From Sphingopyxis witflariensis (GTDB lineage Bacteria > Pseudomonadota > Alphaproteobacteria > Sphingomonadales > Sphingomonadaceae): 64,000 bases of DNA. The stretch covers positions 186,001-250,000 of the forward strand of contig NZ_NISJ01000002.1 in the NCBI RefSeq assembly GCF_002205635.1, in the 5' to 3' direction. Positions 1 to 9,514 of the stretch are shown in pieces. Below the pieces are notes generated by a model. It saw nothing but the letters and a program-made list of their open reading frames with translations. It was not told the origin of the DNA and made no database searches. The number at the start of each line of letters is the position of its first letter. Position 1 is the first letter of the stretch. The position numbers and the translations under genes are program-made.

Positions 1-1086
1 GGCCCATCCCGGAGCGGGTTGCGATGGAGCCGGCAGCGTAGCGCCCGGCGCAGTCACTCCCGCAGGCGCGGGCTGCGGCTTCGTTGCAACCGCCCACCCC
101 GGAGCGGCCTGTGACGGTGCCGGTCTGGCAGCCGCCGGGACAGGATCGGGCTTTGCGCGCGCGGGAGCCGGGGTCGCCGATGCTGCGGGCTGGCGCCGTC
201 CCGACGTGCGCTTGCCCGGTGTGGCCGCCGCCGCTGCCGGCGCCGGGACCGCTGCCGCGATCTGGACCGGCTTACGCTTCGGACCCAGATTGCCTTCAGG
301 GAAACGACCAAAATGCGCGGCCGCCGCCTGCTGCGCAGGGTTCAGCCGATCGAGCTGGATGAGATAGGGCAGAATATTTTGCGCCAGCGCCGCGGGCATC
401 GTCGCGTTGACGATCTCGGTCGCCTCCTTGTCGCGGCCGTTCATCGCCAGAATCATCGCGCGCAGCCGCCATGCGCCGCGATCCTGCGCGCGCAATTGCG
501 GAGTCAGCAATTGCACTGCGCGATCAGCGTCGCCGCTGATCCCCAGCGACAGCGCATAACGGCGCGTCGTGTCGTCATTGGGGCCCATCGACAGCGCGAG
601 CTGATAATCGCGCTGCGCCGCATCCTGCTGGCCGAGCAGATCGCGCGCCAGCCCGCGGTCGGACAGGAATGTCCGTTCGGGCGCGCCAAGCAACTGCGCC
701 TCGCCGAAATAGTCAAGCGCGCGGGTCGGGTTTTCCATGTGGACCATCGCCGAACCCAGCGCGGCCTTTACCGTGCCGTCGCGCGGTGCGGCCTGTTCGG
801 CGCGGAGCAGAAAGCCAAGCGCCGCACGATAATCATCAAGCTCGATCGACGCCCGGCCTGCATCGCGCAGCGCCGCCACATCGTTGCTGTTCGCCGCGAT
901 GCGCGCGAGCGCCGACGACAACAGGCTCCGCGCCGCAGTGCGCTTGTCCATCGCCGCCCTGGTGGCGGAGTCAGGCGATGGCGCCTGCATCGCATGGACC
1001 GGCGACAGCGCCGCCGATGACAGGAGCAGCGCACCGAGCGCGGCAGCATATCGCTGCGCGCGTCCCGGCCCGCCCGTTGATTTCAT
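1..1086 (-). CDS. Secreted TPR-repeat protein with Pro/Ala-rich tail (C-terminus beyond window)
   Basis: Translating the minus strand from the ATG at 1086 gives an uninterrupted 362-codon frame that leaves the window. The first 32 or so residues form a signal peptide (hydrophobic AALGALLLSSAAL, then PVHA). A helical region of TPR type follows (ALRDAGRASIELDDYRAALG, FLSDRGLARDLLGQQDAAQ and similar) to about residue 270. After that comes a Pro/Ala-rich linker in which a motif of the form APSQ-AP-GWA occurs twice. In related genomes such proteins often end in a SPOR domain that binds denuded septal peptidoglycan; that end is not visible, so this is inference. It lies 77 bases downstream of ftsZ on the same strand, which fits a role in division or envelope assembly. 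High confidence that it is a gene, low confidence on function. Confidence 0.75.
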   Translation of the reverse strand, partial: MKSTGGPGRAQRYAAALGALLLSSAALSPVHAMQAPSPDSATRAAMDKRTAARSLLSSALARIAANSNDVAALRDAGRASIELDDYRAALGFLLRAEQAAPRDGTVKAALGSAMVHMENPTRALDYFGEAQLLGAPERTFLSDRGLARDLLGQQDAAQRDYQLALSMGPNDDTTRRYALSLGISGDADRAVQLLTPQLRAQDRGAWRLRAMILAMNGRDKEATEIVNATMPAALAQNILPYLIQLDRLNPAQQAAAAHFGRFPEGNLGPKRKPVQIAAAVPAPAAAAATPGKRTSGRRQPAASATPAPARAKPDPVPAAARPAPSQAAPGWAVATKPQPAPAGVTAPGATLPAPSQPAPGWA

Positions 1087-1163
1087 TCGCCGCTGGGGCA
1101 AGTCAGATCATCCCGAATTTCGGCCTGCCCTTGCCCGGAGCAATGGCCATGGAATTGGCCCCG

Positions 1164-2603
1164 TTACTGGTTGTTCTGGCGATTCAGGAAGCGCGGGATA
1201 TCGACCCCGTCTTCCTTGCCACCCTCTTCACTGTCGGGCGCGGTTGATCCGCGCGACAGGCGCGACATGCGCTCGAACAAGGTGCCGCCGCTCGCAGCGC
1301 GCGCGGGGGCTTCCTCGACCGGAGCCGGCTGGTAGCTGGGCGCCGGTGCAGCGGGTTCACCGAGCACCAGTTCACCGGCCAGATCGTCATAGGTCGCAGC
1401 GACCTGCGACAAGACCATCGGCTCCTCCTCGACCGGAGCCGCCGGGGCTTCGGGTTCGGCGTGGCCGCCGAGCGAGAAGCCGGGTGCGGGTTCAGGGGTC
1501 GGGGCTACTTCGGCAACCGGCACTTCTTCAACCACCGGCTGGATTGCCTCTTCGACGACCGGAGCGGGCGTTGCAGCGCGCGCCGGAGCGAAGGAGAAGC
1601 TGCGCGTCGCGGGTGCGGCGGGCGCCGCCGCTTCGTTGTTGCTGTCGATGCCGGTGGCGACGACCGACACGCGAATCTTGCCCGCAAGCGATTCGTTGAA
1701 AGCGCTGCCCCAGATGATGTTGGCGTCGGGATCGACCAGCTCGCGAATATGGTTCGCGGCTTCGTCGACTTCCATCAGGCGCATATCTTCGCCGCCGACG
1801 ATCGAGACGATCACACCCTTGGCGCCCGCCATCGAAACGCCGTCGAGCAACGGGTTAGCGATCGCCTTTTGCGCGGCTTCGAGTGCACGGCCGTCGCCTT
1901 CGGCTTCGCCGGTGCCCATCATCGCCTTGCCCATTTCGCGCATCACACTGCGCACGTCGGCGAAGTCGAGGTTGATCAGGCCGGGCATGACCATCAGGTC
2001 GGTGATGCCGCGAACGCCCTGCTGCAACACTTCATCCGCCATGGTAAAGGCTTCTTTGAAGGTCGTGTTCGGGTTGGCGACCAGGAACAGATTCTGGTTG
2101 GGAATGACGATCAGCGTGTCGACATGCTCTTGCAGCTCGGCGATGCCTGCATCCGCTGAACGCATGCGGCGTTGCCCCTCAAAGGTGAAGGGCTTGGTCA
2201 CGACGCCAACGGTCAATATGCCGCGGTCGCGTGCCGCCTTGGCGATCACCGGAGCCGCACCGGTGCCGGTGCCGCCGCCCATGCCGGCCGCAACGAAGCA
2301 CATATGCGCGCCGTTCAGCGCCTCTTCGACCTGCGCGATGCTTTCTTCGGCCGCCGCGCGTCCGACTTCGGGCCGCGAACCGGCACCCAGCCCCTGGGTG
2401 ATCTGTGTTCCCAGCTGGATGCGCCGTTCGGCGGGCGAAGCGTTCAGCGCCTGTGCGTCGGTGTTGGCGACGATGAAATCGACACCCTCGACGCGCGCGG
2501 CAATCATATTTGCGATGGCATTGCCGCCCGCGCCGCCGACGCCGATCACCGCGATCCGCGGCTTCAGCTCATCGACCTGCGGCGGGCCAATATTGATGCT
2601 CAT
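1164..2603 (-). CDS. ftsZ: Cell division GTPase FtsZ
   Basis: Tubulin-like GTPase that polymerises into the cytokinetic ring at midcell. The product is 479 residues. The nucleotide-binding start ([17 protein letters not shown]) is near residue 17 and the tubulin signature [11 protein letters not shown] near residue 110. The GTPase core is followed by a long Pro/Ala/Glu-rich linker and the conserved C-terminal peptide DIPRFLNRQ that binds FtsA and other tethers. The ATG at 2603 is chosen because GGGAG lies 8 bases upstream; a TTG one codon earlier is less likely. It is the only core dcw gene with a long upstream gap, so it probably has its own promoter in addition to read-through from ftsA. 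Confidence 0.98.
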   Translation of the reverse strand: MSINIGPPQVDELKPRIAVIGVGGAGGNAIANMIAARVEGVDFIVANTDAQALNASPAERRIQLGTQITQGLGAGSRPEVGRAAAEESIAQVEEALNGAHMCFVAAGMGGGTGTGAAPVIAKAARDRGILTVGVVTKPFTFEGQRRMRSADAGIAELQEHVDTLIVIPNQNLFLVANPNTTFKEAFTMADEVLQQGVRGITDLMVMPGLINLDFADVRSVMREMGKAMMGTGEAEGDGRALEAAQKAIANPLLDGVSMAGAKGVIVSIVGGEDMRLMEVDEAANHIRELVDPDANIIWGSAFNESLAGKIRVSVVATGIDSNNEAAAPAAPATRSFSFAPARAATPAPVVEEAIQPVVEEVPVAEVAPTPEPAPGFSLGGHAEPEAPAAPVEEEPMVLSQVAATYDDLAGELVLGEPAAPAPSYQPAPVEEAPARAASGGTLFERMSRLSRGSTAPDSEEGGKEDGVDIPRFLNRQNNQ

Positions 2604-2756
2604 CAATCAGTCTCCCTGCAGCGGCCAACCATTACCGCTTCCTCACTCTGCAACCCTGTCTGGGCGGCGGTCCGACCGCCCGACTATCTGATACCGCATT
2701 GCACTATTGTGACTTGGGAATCACCCAAAAAATTAACCTTTTCACGCGCTGCGCCT
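2604..2756 (-). promoter_or_regulatory. ftsA-ftsZ intergenic region, probable ftsZ promoter with candidate CtrA half-site and GANTC site
   Basis: This is one of only two sizeable gaps in the dcw cluster. It contains TTAACC at 2733-2738 on the plus strand, resembling a CtrA half-site, and GAATC at 2718-2722, a GANTC site that CcrM would methylate. In Caulobacter, ftsZ transcription is controlled by CtrA and CcrM/GcrA; applying that here is inference. A GC-rich hairpin-forming stretch lies near 2663-2682. I could not identify -35/-10 boxes with confidence. Confidence 0.4.
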
Positions 2757-4013
2757 TCAAAAACTACTTTTCAGCGCCGCCATAAGGCGATGCAGGATCG
2801 AACTGCCCTTCGGCCGATAGACGTCCTGTGACATCGTGGGCAAATCGCGAAGATCAACGGGGTCCGACGCGGCATAGAGAACCAGACCGGCGAGCGTTGC
2901 GAAAGCCGGTCCGCTGTGCGCATCGGGCAGGCCGTGCAAGCCGCGCGGTCGCCCGACGCGGGCCGCACGGCCGAGCGCACTCTGGGTGTAATCGGCAATG
3001 CCTTTGAGGTCGGCGCCGCCGCCGACGAGCACCACCTGTCGGCCGATCGGGCCGACGAAATGCAGGTCCTTCAGCGTCCGGCCAATCTCCCCCATCATCG
3101 CGTCGAGGCGCTGGCGGATCACCGTCACAAGCTGGGCGCGGGTGATGCGCGGCGCATCGCTGCCCGCGGGCGCGCCCGGATCGAGTTCGATAATCTCATT
3201 ATTATCGCGCGGGGATGCCGAGGCCGAACCATAAAAGCTCTGAAGCCGCTGCGCTTGGCTACGGCGGATGCCGAAGGCCGAGGCGATATCGTCGGTGATA
3301 TCGGTCGCGCCAAAGGGCAGCGACACCATTTCGACAAGCATCCCGCCGGCATAGAGCGACACGGTGGTCACCGCCGCGCCGAGCTCGACGAGCGCGACGC
3401 CGAGGTCGCGTTCCTCGTCGGACAGGCAGGCGAGCCCCGCCGCGATCGGCGAAGCGACGACCGCGTTGACGTCAAGATGCGCCTGTCGCACCGCGGCCTC
3501 AAGGTTCCGCACCGGCGCACCGTCGGCCATGATGATGTGGATATCGACGCCAAGCCGGTCGGCGTGGAGTCCGATCGGGTTCCGGACCCCGGTCAGCCCG
3601 TCAAGCGTATAGAGCGCGGGCTGGGCGTGGAGGATCATGCGCCCTTCGGGATCGATCCCGGCGCGACCCGCGGCAAGCAGATCGTCGACATCTTCCTGTT
3701 CGATCCGGTGGCCGCCAAGTTCGCTTTCGATCGGGGCGACGTCGCTCATCAGGCTGCCCGCCGAAAAGCTGACCCAGACGTCGTCGATGTTGAGCCCCGC
3801 GATGCGTTCGGCCTGTTCGATCGCCTCGCGCACGATATGCTCGGTCTGTTCCATGTCGGCGACATAGCCGCGCTGAACCCCGCGACTTTCGCGCTGGCCG
3901 GTGCCGAGGACATGGAGCTGGCCGTCGGCGGTCTGCCCGGCAATCAGCGCGCACACCTTCCACGACCCGACATCGAGCGCGGTGATGATTTTTTCGATCC
4001 GCGGCGGTGCCAT
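2757..4013 (-). CDS. ftsA: Cell division protein FtsA
   Basis: Actin-like ATPase that tethers FtsZ to the inner membrane and recruits later division proteins. The product is 418 residues starting MAPPRIEK. The frame is open upstream, but those residues overlap ftsQ and are unlike FtsA, so the ATG at 4013 is chosen; it lies 4 bases after the ftsQ stop. The first phosphate-binding segment is ALDVGSWKVCALIAG. The C-terminus HRLMAALKSSF is the short amphipathic helix that FtsA uses to bind membrane. It is co-transcribed after ftsQ. Confidence 0.97.
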   Translation of the reverse strand: MAPPRIEKIITALDVGSWKVCALIAGQTADGQLHVLGTGQRESRGVQRGYVADMEQTEHIVREAIEQAERIAGLNIDDVWVSFSAGSLMSDVAPIESELGGHRIEQEDVDDLLAAGRAGIDPEGRMILHAQPALYTLDGLTGVRNPIGLHADRLGVDIHIIMADGAPVRNLEAAVRQAHLDVNAVVASPIAAGLACLSDEERDLGVALVELGAAVTTVSLYAGGMLVEMVSLPFGATDITDDIASAFGIRRSQAQRLQSFYGSASASPRDNNEIIELDPGAPAGSDAPRITRAQLVTVIRQRLDAMMGEIGRTLKDLHFVGPIGRQVVLVGGGADLKGIADYTQSALGRAARVGRPRGLHGLPDAHSGPAFATLAGLVLYAASDPVDLRDLPTMSQDVYRPKGSSILHRLMAALKSSF

Positions 4014-4017
4014 AAGG

Positions 4018-4959
4018 CTATCCCTTCTCCGCCGCGCTGGCGACCGCGACCGCATCGACCGCCGCGCGCGCTTCGTCGAGCTTAGCTGGCGCGACCTGGC
4101 CCTCGTGCGGCAGGCGCAGCACGAAACGGTTGGGATCGCGCATGTCGAAGCGCAATATGCCGCGCCCGAGCAAGCGGTTGGCGCCATCCATATGCGCGAA
4201 TTTCGCCAGCGCGAGCTTGGCGTCGGCCTCGCCCTCGGGAAGCGACAGTGTCTCGCCACTGCGGAAGCGCAGATCCCAGCGGCGATCGCCGACCCAGGTT
4301 GCACCCGCAAGCAATTCCTTGAGGCTGCTCGCCTCGGCCAGCAGGCGGTCGAGATCTTGCGAACGCTGGTTCGCCTTGGGGCCGATGACCAGCGGCAGGT
4401 CGGGCATCGTCGCGACGGTGACGGGTTCGAGCACGACGCCCTGTTCGTCGATCAGCGACAGCCGGTTATTATGCTGCCAGATCGCTGCCGGGGTCCGCTC
4501 GACGATATCGACGACCAAAGTATCGGGCAGGCGCCGCGACACGCGCGCATCCTTGATCCAGCCATAGCGCATCAGATCGTGGCGCAGATCCTCGATATCG
4601 ACCGCCGCCATCGAGCGGTCCTTTTGCGCGAGCGCAATGTCATAGACCTTCAGCCGGTCGATGCGGTCGGCGCCGACGACTTCGACCTTCTTGACCTGGA
4701 ACCCTGCGCGGCCAACAGCCTGTGCCCATTCCTCGTTGACCTTCGCGGTCACGCCGGTCGCATGCGCAATCAGCCCCGCCACCGCGAACAGGCTGAGCCC
4801 GATCGTCCAGTTGGCGACCTTCTGCAGCCGCTGCGGGCTGATCGGCAGCGCGTTGATGATCGCGTTGAGGCGCGAGACCTTCACCCGCCGCCGTTTCTTC
4901 GGCGTGCGCGTCGGCCGCCGTGGCGGCGCGGTGGCGCGCTTGATCTTTGTGCTGCTCAT
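4018..4959 (-). CDS. ftsQ: Cell division protein FtsQ
   Basis: Bitopic membrane protein of the FtsQ-FtsL-FtsB divisome complex. Of 313 residues, the first 45 are a very basic cytoplasmic tail (PKKRRRVKVSR). One transmembrane helix follows at about 50-70. Next is a periplasmic POTRA domain starting FQVKKVEVVGADRI near residue 86, and then the FtsQ beta domain. The start ATG overlaps the ddl stop as ATGA. A basic tail of this kind is common in alphaproteobacterial FtsQ. Confidence 0.95.
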   Translation of the reverse strand: MSSTKIKRATAPPRRPTRTPKKRRRVKVSRLNAIINALPISPQRLQKVANWTIGLSLFAVAGLIAHATGVTAKVNEEWAQAVGRAGFQVKKVEVVGADRIDRLKVYDIALAQKDRSMAAVDIEDLRHDLMRYGWIKDARVSRRLPDTLVVDIVERTPAAIWQHNNRLSLIDEQGVVLEPVTVATMPDLPLVIGPKANQRSQDLDRLLAEASSLKELLAGATWVGDRRWDLRFRSGETLSLPEGEADAKLALAKFAHMDGANRLLGRGILRFDMRDPNRFVLRLPHEGQVAPAKLDEARAAVDAVAVASAAEKG

Positions 4960-5882
4960 GACAACGCTTCCCCCACGATGCGTTCAACCAGTTCGGCATA
5001 GTCCATGCCCACGGCACGGCCCTGTTCGGGAACAAGGCTCAACGGCGTCATCCCCGGCTGGGTGTTGACCTCGAGCAGGAAAATGCCCGCGAGGCCATGT
5101 TCGTCGTCCCAGCGGAAATCCGAGCGCGACGCGCCTTTGCAGCCGAGCAGGCGGTGCGACCGGAGCGCGAGATCCTTCATCCGCTCGGCGACCTCGGCGG
5201 GGACATCGGCGGGGCAGACATGTTCGGTCAGGCCCTCGGTATATTTGGCGTCATAGTCGTAGAAGCCCGACTTGACGCGCAGCTCGGTTACCGCGAGCGC
5301 CTGATCGGCGAGCACCGCGACGGTCAATTCGCGCCCCTTGATGAAGGGTTCGGCGAGCAGGCGGTCGAACTCCTGCCACGGCCCCACCGCGCCGCGCGCG
5401 ATCGGGTTGCCGTAATTGCTGTCGTCCTTGACGATGGCGACCCCGACCGACGAGCCTTCGTTGACCGGCTTCAGCACATAGGGGCGCGGCAAAGGGTCGA
5501 CTGTAAAGAGGCTTTCGCTGTCGACCATCGTCCCCGTCGGCATGGGGATACCATGCGGCACCAGTGCCTGCTTCGTCAATTCCTTGTCGATCGCGATCAC
5601 CGAAGTGACGAGGCCGCTGTGGGTATATTTGAGGCCCATCAGGTCGAGCATGCCCTGCACGGTGCCATCCTCTCCCGGGACGCCGTGGAGCGCGTTGAAC
5701 ACGACGTCGGGTTTGGTTTCGGCGAGACGCAATGCGACGTCGCGATCCATGTCGATGCGCGTGACCTTGTGCCCGCGCGATTCCAGCGCGTCGGCAACGC
5801 CATTGCCACTCATCAGCGACACTTCGCGTTCGGCGGACCAGCCGCCCATCAGGACGGCGACATGCCACGGACCCCGGCTCAC
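4956..5882 (-). CDS. ddl: D-alanine--D-alanine ligase
   Basis: ATP-grasp enzyme that joins two D-alanines for the peptidoglycan stem peptide, in the cytoplasm. The product is 308 residues, normal for DdlB. Visible signatures are AVLMGGWSAEREVSLMSG at the N-terminus, HGVPGEDG near residue 65, and the metal/ATP segment LLEVNTQPGMTPLSLVPEQ near the C-terminus. The start is GTG at 5882, overlapping the murB stop as GTGA, so translation is probably coupled. It supplies D-Ala-D-Ala to MurF encoded upstream in the same cluster. Confidence 0.97.
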   Translation of the reverse strand: MSRGPWHVAVLMGGWSAEREVSLMSGNGVADALESRGHKVTRIDMDRDVALRLAETKPDVVFNALHGVPGEDGTVQGMLDLMGLKYTHSGLVTSVIAIDKELTKQALVPHGIPMPTGTMVDSESLFTVDPLPRPYVLKPVNEGSSVGVAIVKDDSNYGNPIARGAVGPWQEFDRLLAEPFIKGRELTVAVLADQALAVTELRVKSGFYDYDAKYTEGLTEHVCPADVPAEVAERMKDLALRSHRLLGCKGASRSDFRWDDEHGLAGIFLLEVNTQPGMTPLSLVPEQGRAVGMDYAELVERIVGEALS

Positions 5883-6775
5883 TTCGCCTTACCCACGCGT
5901 TGTATCTCCCATTGCAGTTCCACGCCGCTCTTGTCCTTGACCCGGCGGCGGACTTCCTCACCAAGTGCTTCGATATCGGCGCTCATCGCGTCGCCGGTGT
6001 TGATCAGAAAGTTGGTGTGCTTCTCGCTGACTTGCGCGCCGCCGACGGTGAAGCCACGGCAGCCCGCCTCGTCGACAAGCTGCCATGCCTTGTGGCCGTC
6101 GGGGTTTTTGAAGGTCGAGCCGCCGGTTTTGGAACGCAGCGGCTGCGAGGCTTCGCGGCTCGCCGAGATGCGGTCCATTTCGGCCTGGATGACGGCGGGT
6201 TCGCCGGGGCGACCGCGGAAGGTCGCGCCGATGACGACGGCGCCCTCGGGCAATTCGCTGTGGCGATAGGTGTAGCCGAGGTCGGCGAGCGGCAGGGTGC
6301 GGCGCTCACCCGAGCGCAGCACAATGTCGCAATCGATCAAGATATCCTTGACCTCGCTGCCATAGGCGCCGCCGTTCATGCGGACGAAGCCGCCGACGGT
6401 GCCGGGGATCGAGCGGAGGAATTCCATCCCCGCAATGCCCGCGTCGCGCGCGGTCGAGGAGACGAGGATGCCCGATGCGCCGCCACCGCAGCGCAGCGTG
6501 GTTTCGTCCAGCGCTTCGACCTTGGCGAAGGCCTTGCCAAGCCGGACGACGACGCCGGGGAAGCCGCCGTCACGGACGATCAGGTTCGATCCGAGGCCGA
6601 GCGCCATCACGGGAACGGCAGGATCGAGATCGCGGAGGAAGTCGGCGAGGTCGTCGGCGTCCTTGGGTTCGAACAGCCAGTCGGCGGGGCCACCCGACTT
6701 GAACCAAACGAGCGGGGCCAATGGGGCTTTTGCGGTCAGCTTGCCGCGCACGGCCGGGAGGGTTTCGGTGGTCAC
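5879..6775 (-). CDS. murB: UDP-N-acetylenolpyruvoylglucosamine reductase MurB
   Basis: FAD-dependent reductase that makes UDP-MurNAc, the second committed step of peptidoglycan synthesis. The frame is open far upstream, but that part reads as low-complexity sequence antiparallel to murC. I place the start at the GTG at 6775, giving 298 residues beginning VTTETLP, because GGAGG lies 5 bases upstream. FAD-binding features include LGLGSNLIVRDGG and the SIPGTVGGFVRMNGGAYG segment. The catalytic serine is in GGSTFKNPDG, and the length fits the type II family. It is separated from murC by a repeat-bearing gap, unusual for this cluster. Confidence 0.95.
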   Translation of the reverse strand: MTTETLPAVRGKLTAKAPLAPLVWFKSGGPADWLFEPKDADDLADFLRDLDPAVPVMALGLGSNLIVRDGGFPGVVVRLGKAFAKVEALDETTLRCGGGASGILVSSTARDAGIAGMEFLRSIPGTVGGFVRMNGGAYGSEVKDILIDCDIVLRSGERRTLPLADLGYTYRHSELPEGAVVIGATFRGRPGEPAVIQAEMDRISASREASQPLRSKTGGSTFKNPDGHKAWQLVDEAGCRGFTVGGAQVSEKHTNFLINTGDAMSADIEALGEEVRRRVKDKSGVELQWEIQRVGKAK

Positions 6776-6790
6776 ACCGCCCTCCCATTC

Positions 6791-6873
6791 CCGTTCGCAT
6801 CGAGCGAAGTCGAGACGCCCATCGGGCTCGGCGCGCGGTCGATGGGTGTCTCGACTTCGCTCGACACGAACGG
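6791..6873. repeat. Inverted repeat in murC-murB gap
   Basis: Two 34-base arms at 6791-6824 and 6840-6873 are near-perfect reverse complements (three mismatches) around a 15-base loop. The core of each arm reads TCGAGCGAAGTCGAGAC or its complement, a motif I associate with dispersed palindromic elements of sphingomonads. It sits in the only non-overlapping junction between mur genes. On RNA it would form a long hairpin just upstream of the murB ribosome-binding site. Effects on murB expression are possible but unproven. Confidence 0.8.
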
Positions 6874-6902
6874 ATTTTGAGGGTGGAGTGGAAGGCGAGA
6901 CA

Positions 6903-8333
6903 TTATGCTGCCTCCACCGCCGCAGCCAAGCCCGCCGCGATCTTGGTGATATCGCCCGCGCCGAGACAGATGATCTTGTCGCCCGCGCCGAGTTCGCCGG
7001 CCTTGATTGCGTCCGCGATGGCCGAAGCGAGCGCAGCCGCGTCGGCAACGACATTCGCCTGACGATGGCCGCGATCGCGCAGGCCCGCGACCAGCGTATC
7101 CGACGACACACCCTCGATCGGGCTTTCGCCCGCGGCATAGACGGGCAGCGCGAGCACGATGTCGGCGTCGTTAAACGCCTGCTGGAAGTCATCCATATGG
7201 TCGCGCAGACGCGTGAAACGGTGCGGCTGGACGACGCCGACGACGCGGCCCGTCCCGACGCCTTCGCGCGCGGCCGACAGCACGGCGCGAATTTCGACGG
7301 GATGGTGCGCGTAATCGTCGATCACGGTGACAACGCCCTCCCCCGCCGCAATCTCACCGACCTTGGTGAAGCGGCGCTTGACCCCGGCAAAGCCGTTGAA
7401 GCCCGAGACGATCTTGTCGTCGCTGACCCCCATGTGGAGCGCGACCGCGATCGCCGCGAGCGCGTTCTGGACATTGTGGCGGCCTGACATCGGCAGGTGG
7501 ATGCCCTCGATCGTCCGGCTGTTGCCGTCGCGGTCGCGCACGACGACGTCGAAGCTGTTGCCGTCGGCGCCCGGGGTCACATTGGTGCCGCGCACGTCGG
7601 CCTGCGCCGAGAAACCATAGGTCACGATGCGGCGGTCGCGGATGCGCGGGATGATCGCCTGCACCTCGGGATGGTCGAGGCAGAGCATCGCGGCGCCATA
7701 GAAGGGCACATTTTCGATAAACTCGACGAAGGCGTCCTTGATCGCGTCGAAGCTGCCATAATGGTCGAGATGTTCGGGGTCGATGTTGGTGACGACCGCG
7801 ATCGTTCCGTCGAGGCGCAGGAAGCTGCCGTCGCTCTCGTCGGCCTCGACCACCATCCAGTCGCTGGCGCCGAGCCGCGCGTTCGAGCCATAATTATTGA
7901 TGATGCCGCCGTTGATCACGGTCGGATCGATCCCGCCCGCGTCGAGCAAAGCCGCAACGAGGCTGGTCGTCGTCGTCTTGCCATGCGTCCCCGCGATGGC
8001 GACGGTCGACTTCAGACGCATCAGCTCGGCGAGCATTTCGGCGCGGCGGACGAGCGGAATGCGCTGCGCGAGCGCGGCCTCGACCTCTGGATTGCCGCGC
8101 TTGACCGCCGTGGAAGTCACGACGACCGCGACGCCGTCGACATTCGACGCTTCATGTCCGATCGCGACCTTGATCCCGCGCTTGCGCAGGCCCTCGATCA
8201 CATAACCATCCGCGATGTCGCTGCCCTGCACCTGATAGCCGAGGTTGTGCATCACCTCGGCGATGCCGGACATGCCGATGCCGCCGATGCCGATGAAGTG
8301 AATGGTGCCGATATCGGTTGCGACGCCGCGCAT
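6903..8333 (-). CDS. murC: UDP-N-acetylmuramate--L-alanine ligase MurC
   Basis: Cytoplasmic Mur ligase that adds the first amino acid, L-alanine, to UDP-MurNAc. The product is 476 residues, typical length. The N-terminal UDP-binding Rossmann segment is [17 protein letters not shown], and the ATP P-loop is GTHGKTTTT at about 115-123. The central-domain segment [11 protein letters not shown] and the HHP motif of the C-terminal domain ([12 protein letters not shown]) are present. It follows murG with a 1-base overlap (TAATG). [11 protein letters not shown] distinguishes it from the Mpl homologue at 28455. Confidence 0.98.
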   Translation of the reverse strand: MRGVATDIGTIHFIGIGGIGMSGIAEVMHNLGYQVQGSDIADGYVIEGLRKRGIKVAIGHEASNVDGVAVVVTSTAVKRGNPEVEAALAQRIPLVRRAEMLAELMRLKSTVAIAGTHGKTTTTSLVAALLDAGGIDPTVINGGIINNYGSNARLGASDWMVVEADESDGSFLRLDGTIAVVTNIDPEHLDHYGSFDAIKDAFVEFIENVPFYGAAMLCLDHPEVQAIIPRIRDRRIVTYGFSAQADVRGTNVTPGADGNSFDVVVRDRDGNSRTIEGIHLPMSGRHNVQNALAAIAVALHMGVSDDKIVSGFNGFAGVKRRFTKVGEIAAGEGVVTVIDDYAHHPVEIRAVLSAAREGVGTGRVVGVVQPHRFTRLRDHMDDFQQAFNDADIVLALPVYAAGESPIEGVSSDTLVAGLRDRGHRQANVVADAAALASAIADAIKAGELGAGDKIICLGAGDITKIAAGLAAAVEAA

Positions 8334-9514
8334 TATTGAGCTTCCTTGCGTGCGGCAGCGATGCCGCTGGTTCTGGCGCGCTGCGCGCTCGCGCCGACGC
8401 GGATCACGTCCATCATCGGCGGTGCGGCGAGCGATTCAACGAGGTTGGCGAGGTCGCGGGTTGCGTCGGGAAGACCGCAGCTTGCCGCGCGTTCCGCCGC
8501 ATCTTCAAGCGCACCGGGTTCGAGCGCCATGCGCTGGATATGCTTTGCCACCGCGCCAGCGGTAAAATCAGGCTGCGCAAAGGCAACCGCCCCGCCCGCC
8601 TCGACCATATCGACAACATTATAGGTCTGATGATCGTCCATCGCGTGCGGATAGGGCACGAAGATCGCAGGCCGCCCGGCGCAGGCGAGTTCGGCGACGG
8701 TCGAGGCGCCCGCGCGCGCGATCACCAGATGCGCCCAGCGCAGCCGCTCGGGAAAATCCTGGATATAGGGCGCACATTCGGCGGCGACGCCGAGGTCGGC
8801 ATATTTGGCGCGCACGGTTTCGATATCATCCTCGCGGCACTGCTGGACCACCTGCAGGCGGTCGAGCAGCGCGCGGGGCAGCATCGCGATCGCGGCAGGA
8901 ACGACTTCGCTCAGCACCGTTGCGCCCAGACTGCCGCCGACGACGAGCAGGCGGAAAATGCCATCCTCGGGGAGCGGCGGAAAGCCATCGTCGCGGATCG
9001 CAATAATCTCTTCGCGCACCGGGTTGCCGGTCAGGTGGCGCTTGTTCTCGCATGCCTCGGGCAGGCGCTGGATATTGCGATATGCGACCGCAATAGCGTT
9101 GACGCCCGACGCGAGCATCCGGTTGGTGCGGCCGAGCACCGCATTTTGTTCGTGGACGACGCTCGGGCGTTTGGTCGCGCGTGCGGCGAGCAGGCTGGGG
9201 AGCGAAGGATAGCCGCCGAAGCCGACGGCAACCGCAGGGTCGAAATCGCGGATCAGGTCGATCGCCATGGCCCGTCCCTTGCGGATTGCGAGCGCGGCCT
9301 TGATCCAGCCTATCGGCCCGCCCGATACGCGACCGGCGGGAAGGACATGGGTTTCCATCTCGGCCGGCGCGCCGGGAATACGCAGCCCGCGGTCGTCGCT
9401 GACCAGCGCGACACGGTGCCCGCGCGCGATCAATTCGCCCGCAAGGGCATAGGCGGGCAACATATGCCCCCCGGTCCCGCCGGCGGCGAGCAGGAAGTGA
9501 CGGGTTGCGGTCAT
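8333..9514 (-). CDS. murG: Undecaprenyl-PP-MurNAc-pentapeptide GlcNAc transferase MurG
   Basis: Peripheral inner-membrane GT-B glycosyltransferase that converts lipid I to lipid II. The product is 393 residues. The glycine-rich loop [14 protein letters not shown] lies at residues 12-25, the second G-loop is near [14 protein letters not shown], and the UDP-GlcNAc site includes [19 protein letters not shown]. The start overlaps the ftsW stop by 4 bases (ATGA). It acts directly after MraY, encoded in the same operon. Confidence 0.97.
   Translation of the reverse strand: MTATRHFLLAAGGTGGHMLPAYALAGELIARGHRVALVSDDRGLRIPGAPAEMETHVLPAGRVSGGPIGWIKAALAIRKGRAMAIDLIRDFDPAVAVGFGGYPSLPSLLAARATKRPSVVHEQNAVLGRTNRMLASGVNAIAVAYRNIQRLPEACENKRHLTGNPVREEIIAIRDDGFPPLPEDGIFRLLVVGGSLGATVLSEVVPAAIAMLPRALLDRLQVVQQCREDDIETVRAKYADLGVAAECAPYIQDFPERLRWAHLVIARAGASTVAELACAGRPAIFVPYPHAMDDHQTYNVVDMVEAGGAVAFAQPDFTAGAVAKHIQRMALEPGALEDAAERAASCGLPDATRDLANLVESLAAPPMMDVIRVGASAQRARTSGIAAARKEAQ

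Noticed and set aside
2757..4310. FtsA start 99 codons upstream of the one chosen
   Set aside because: The extra residues overlap ftsQ and do not resemble FtsA; the ATG at 4013 fits both family length and gene spacing.
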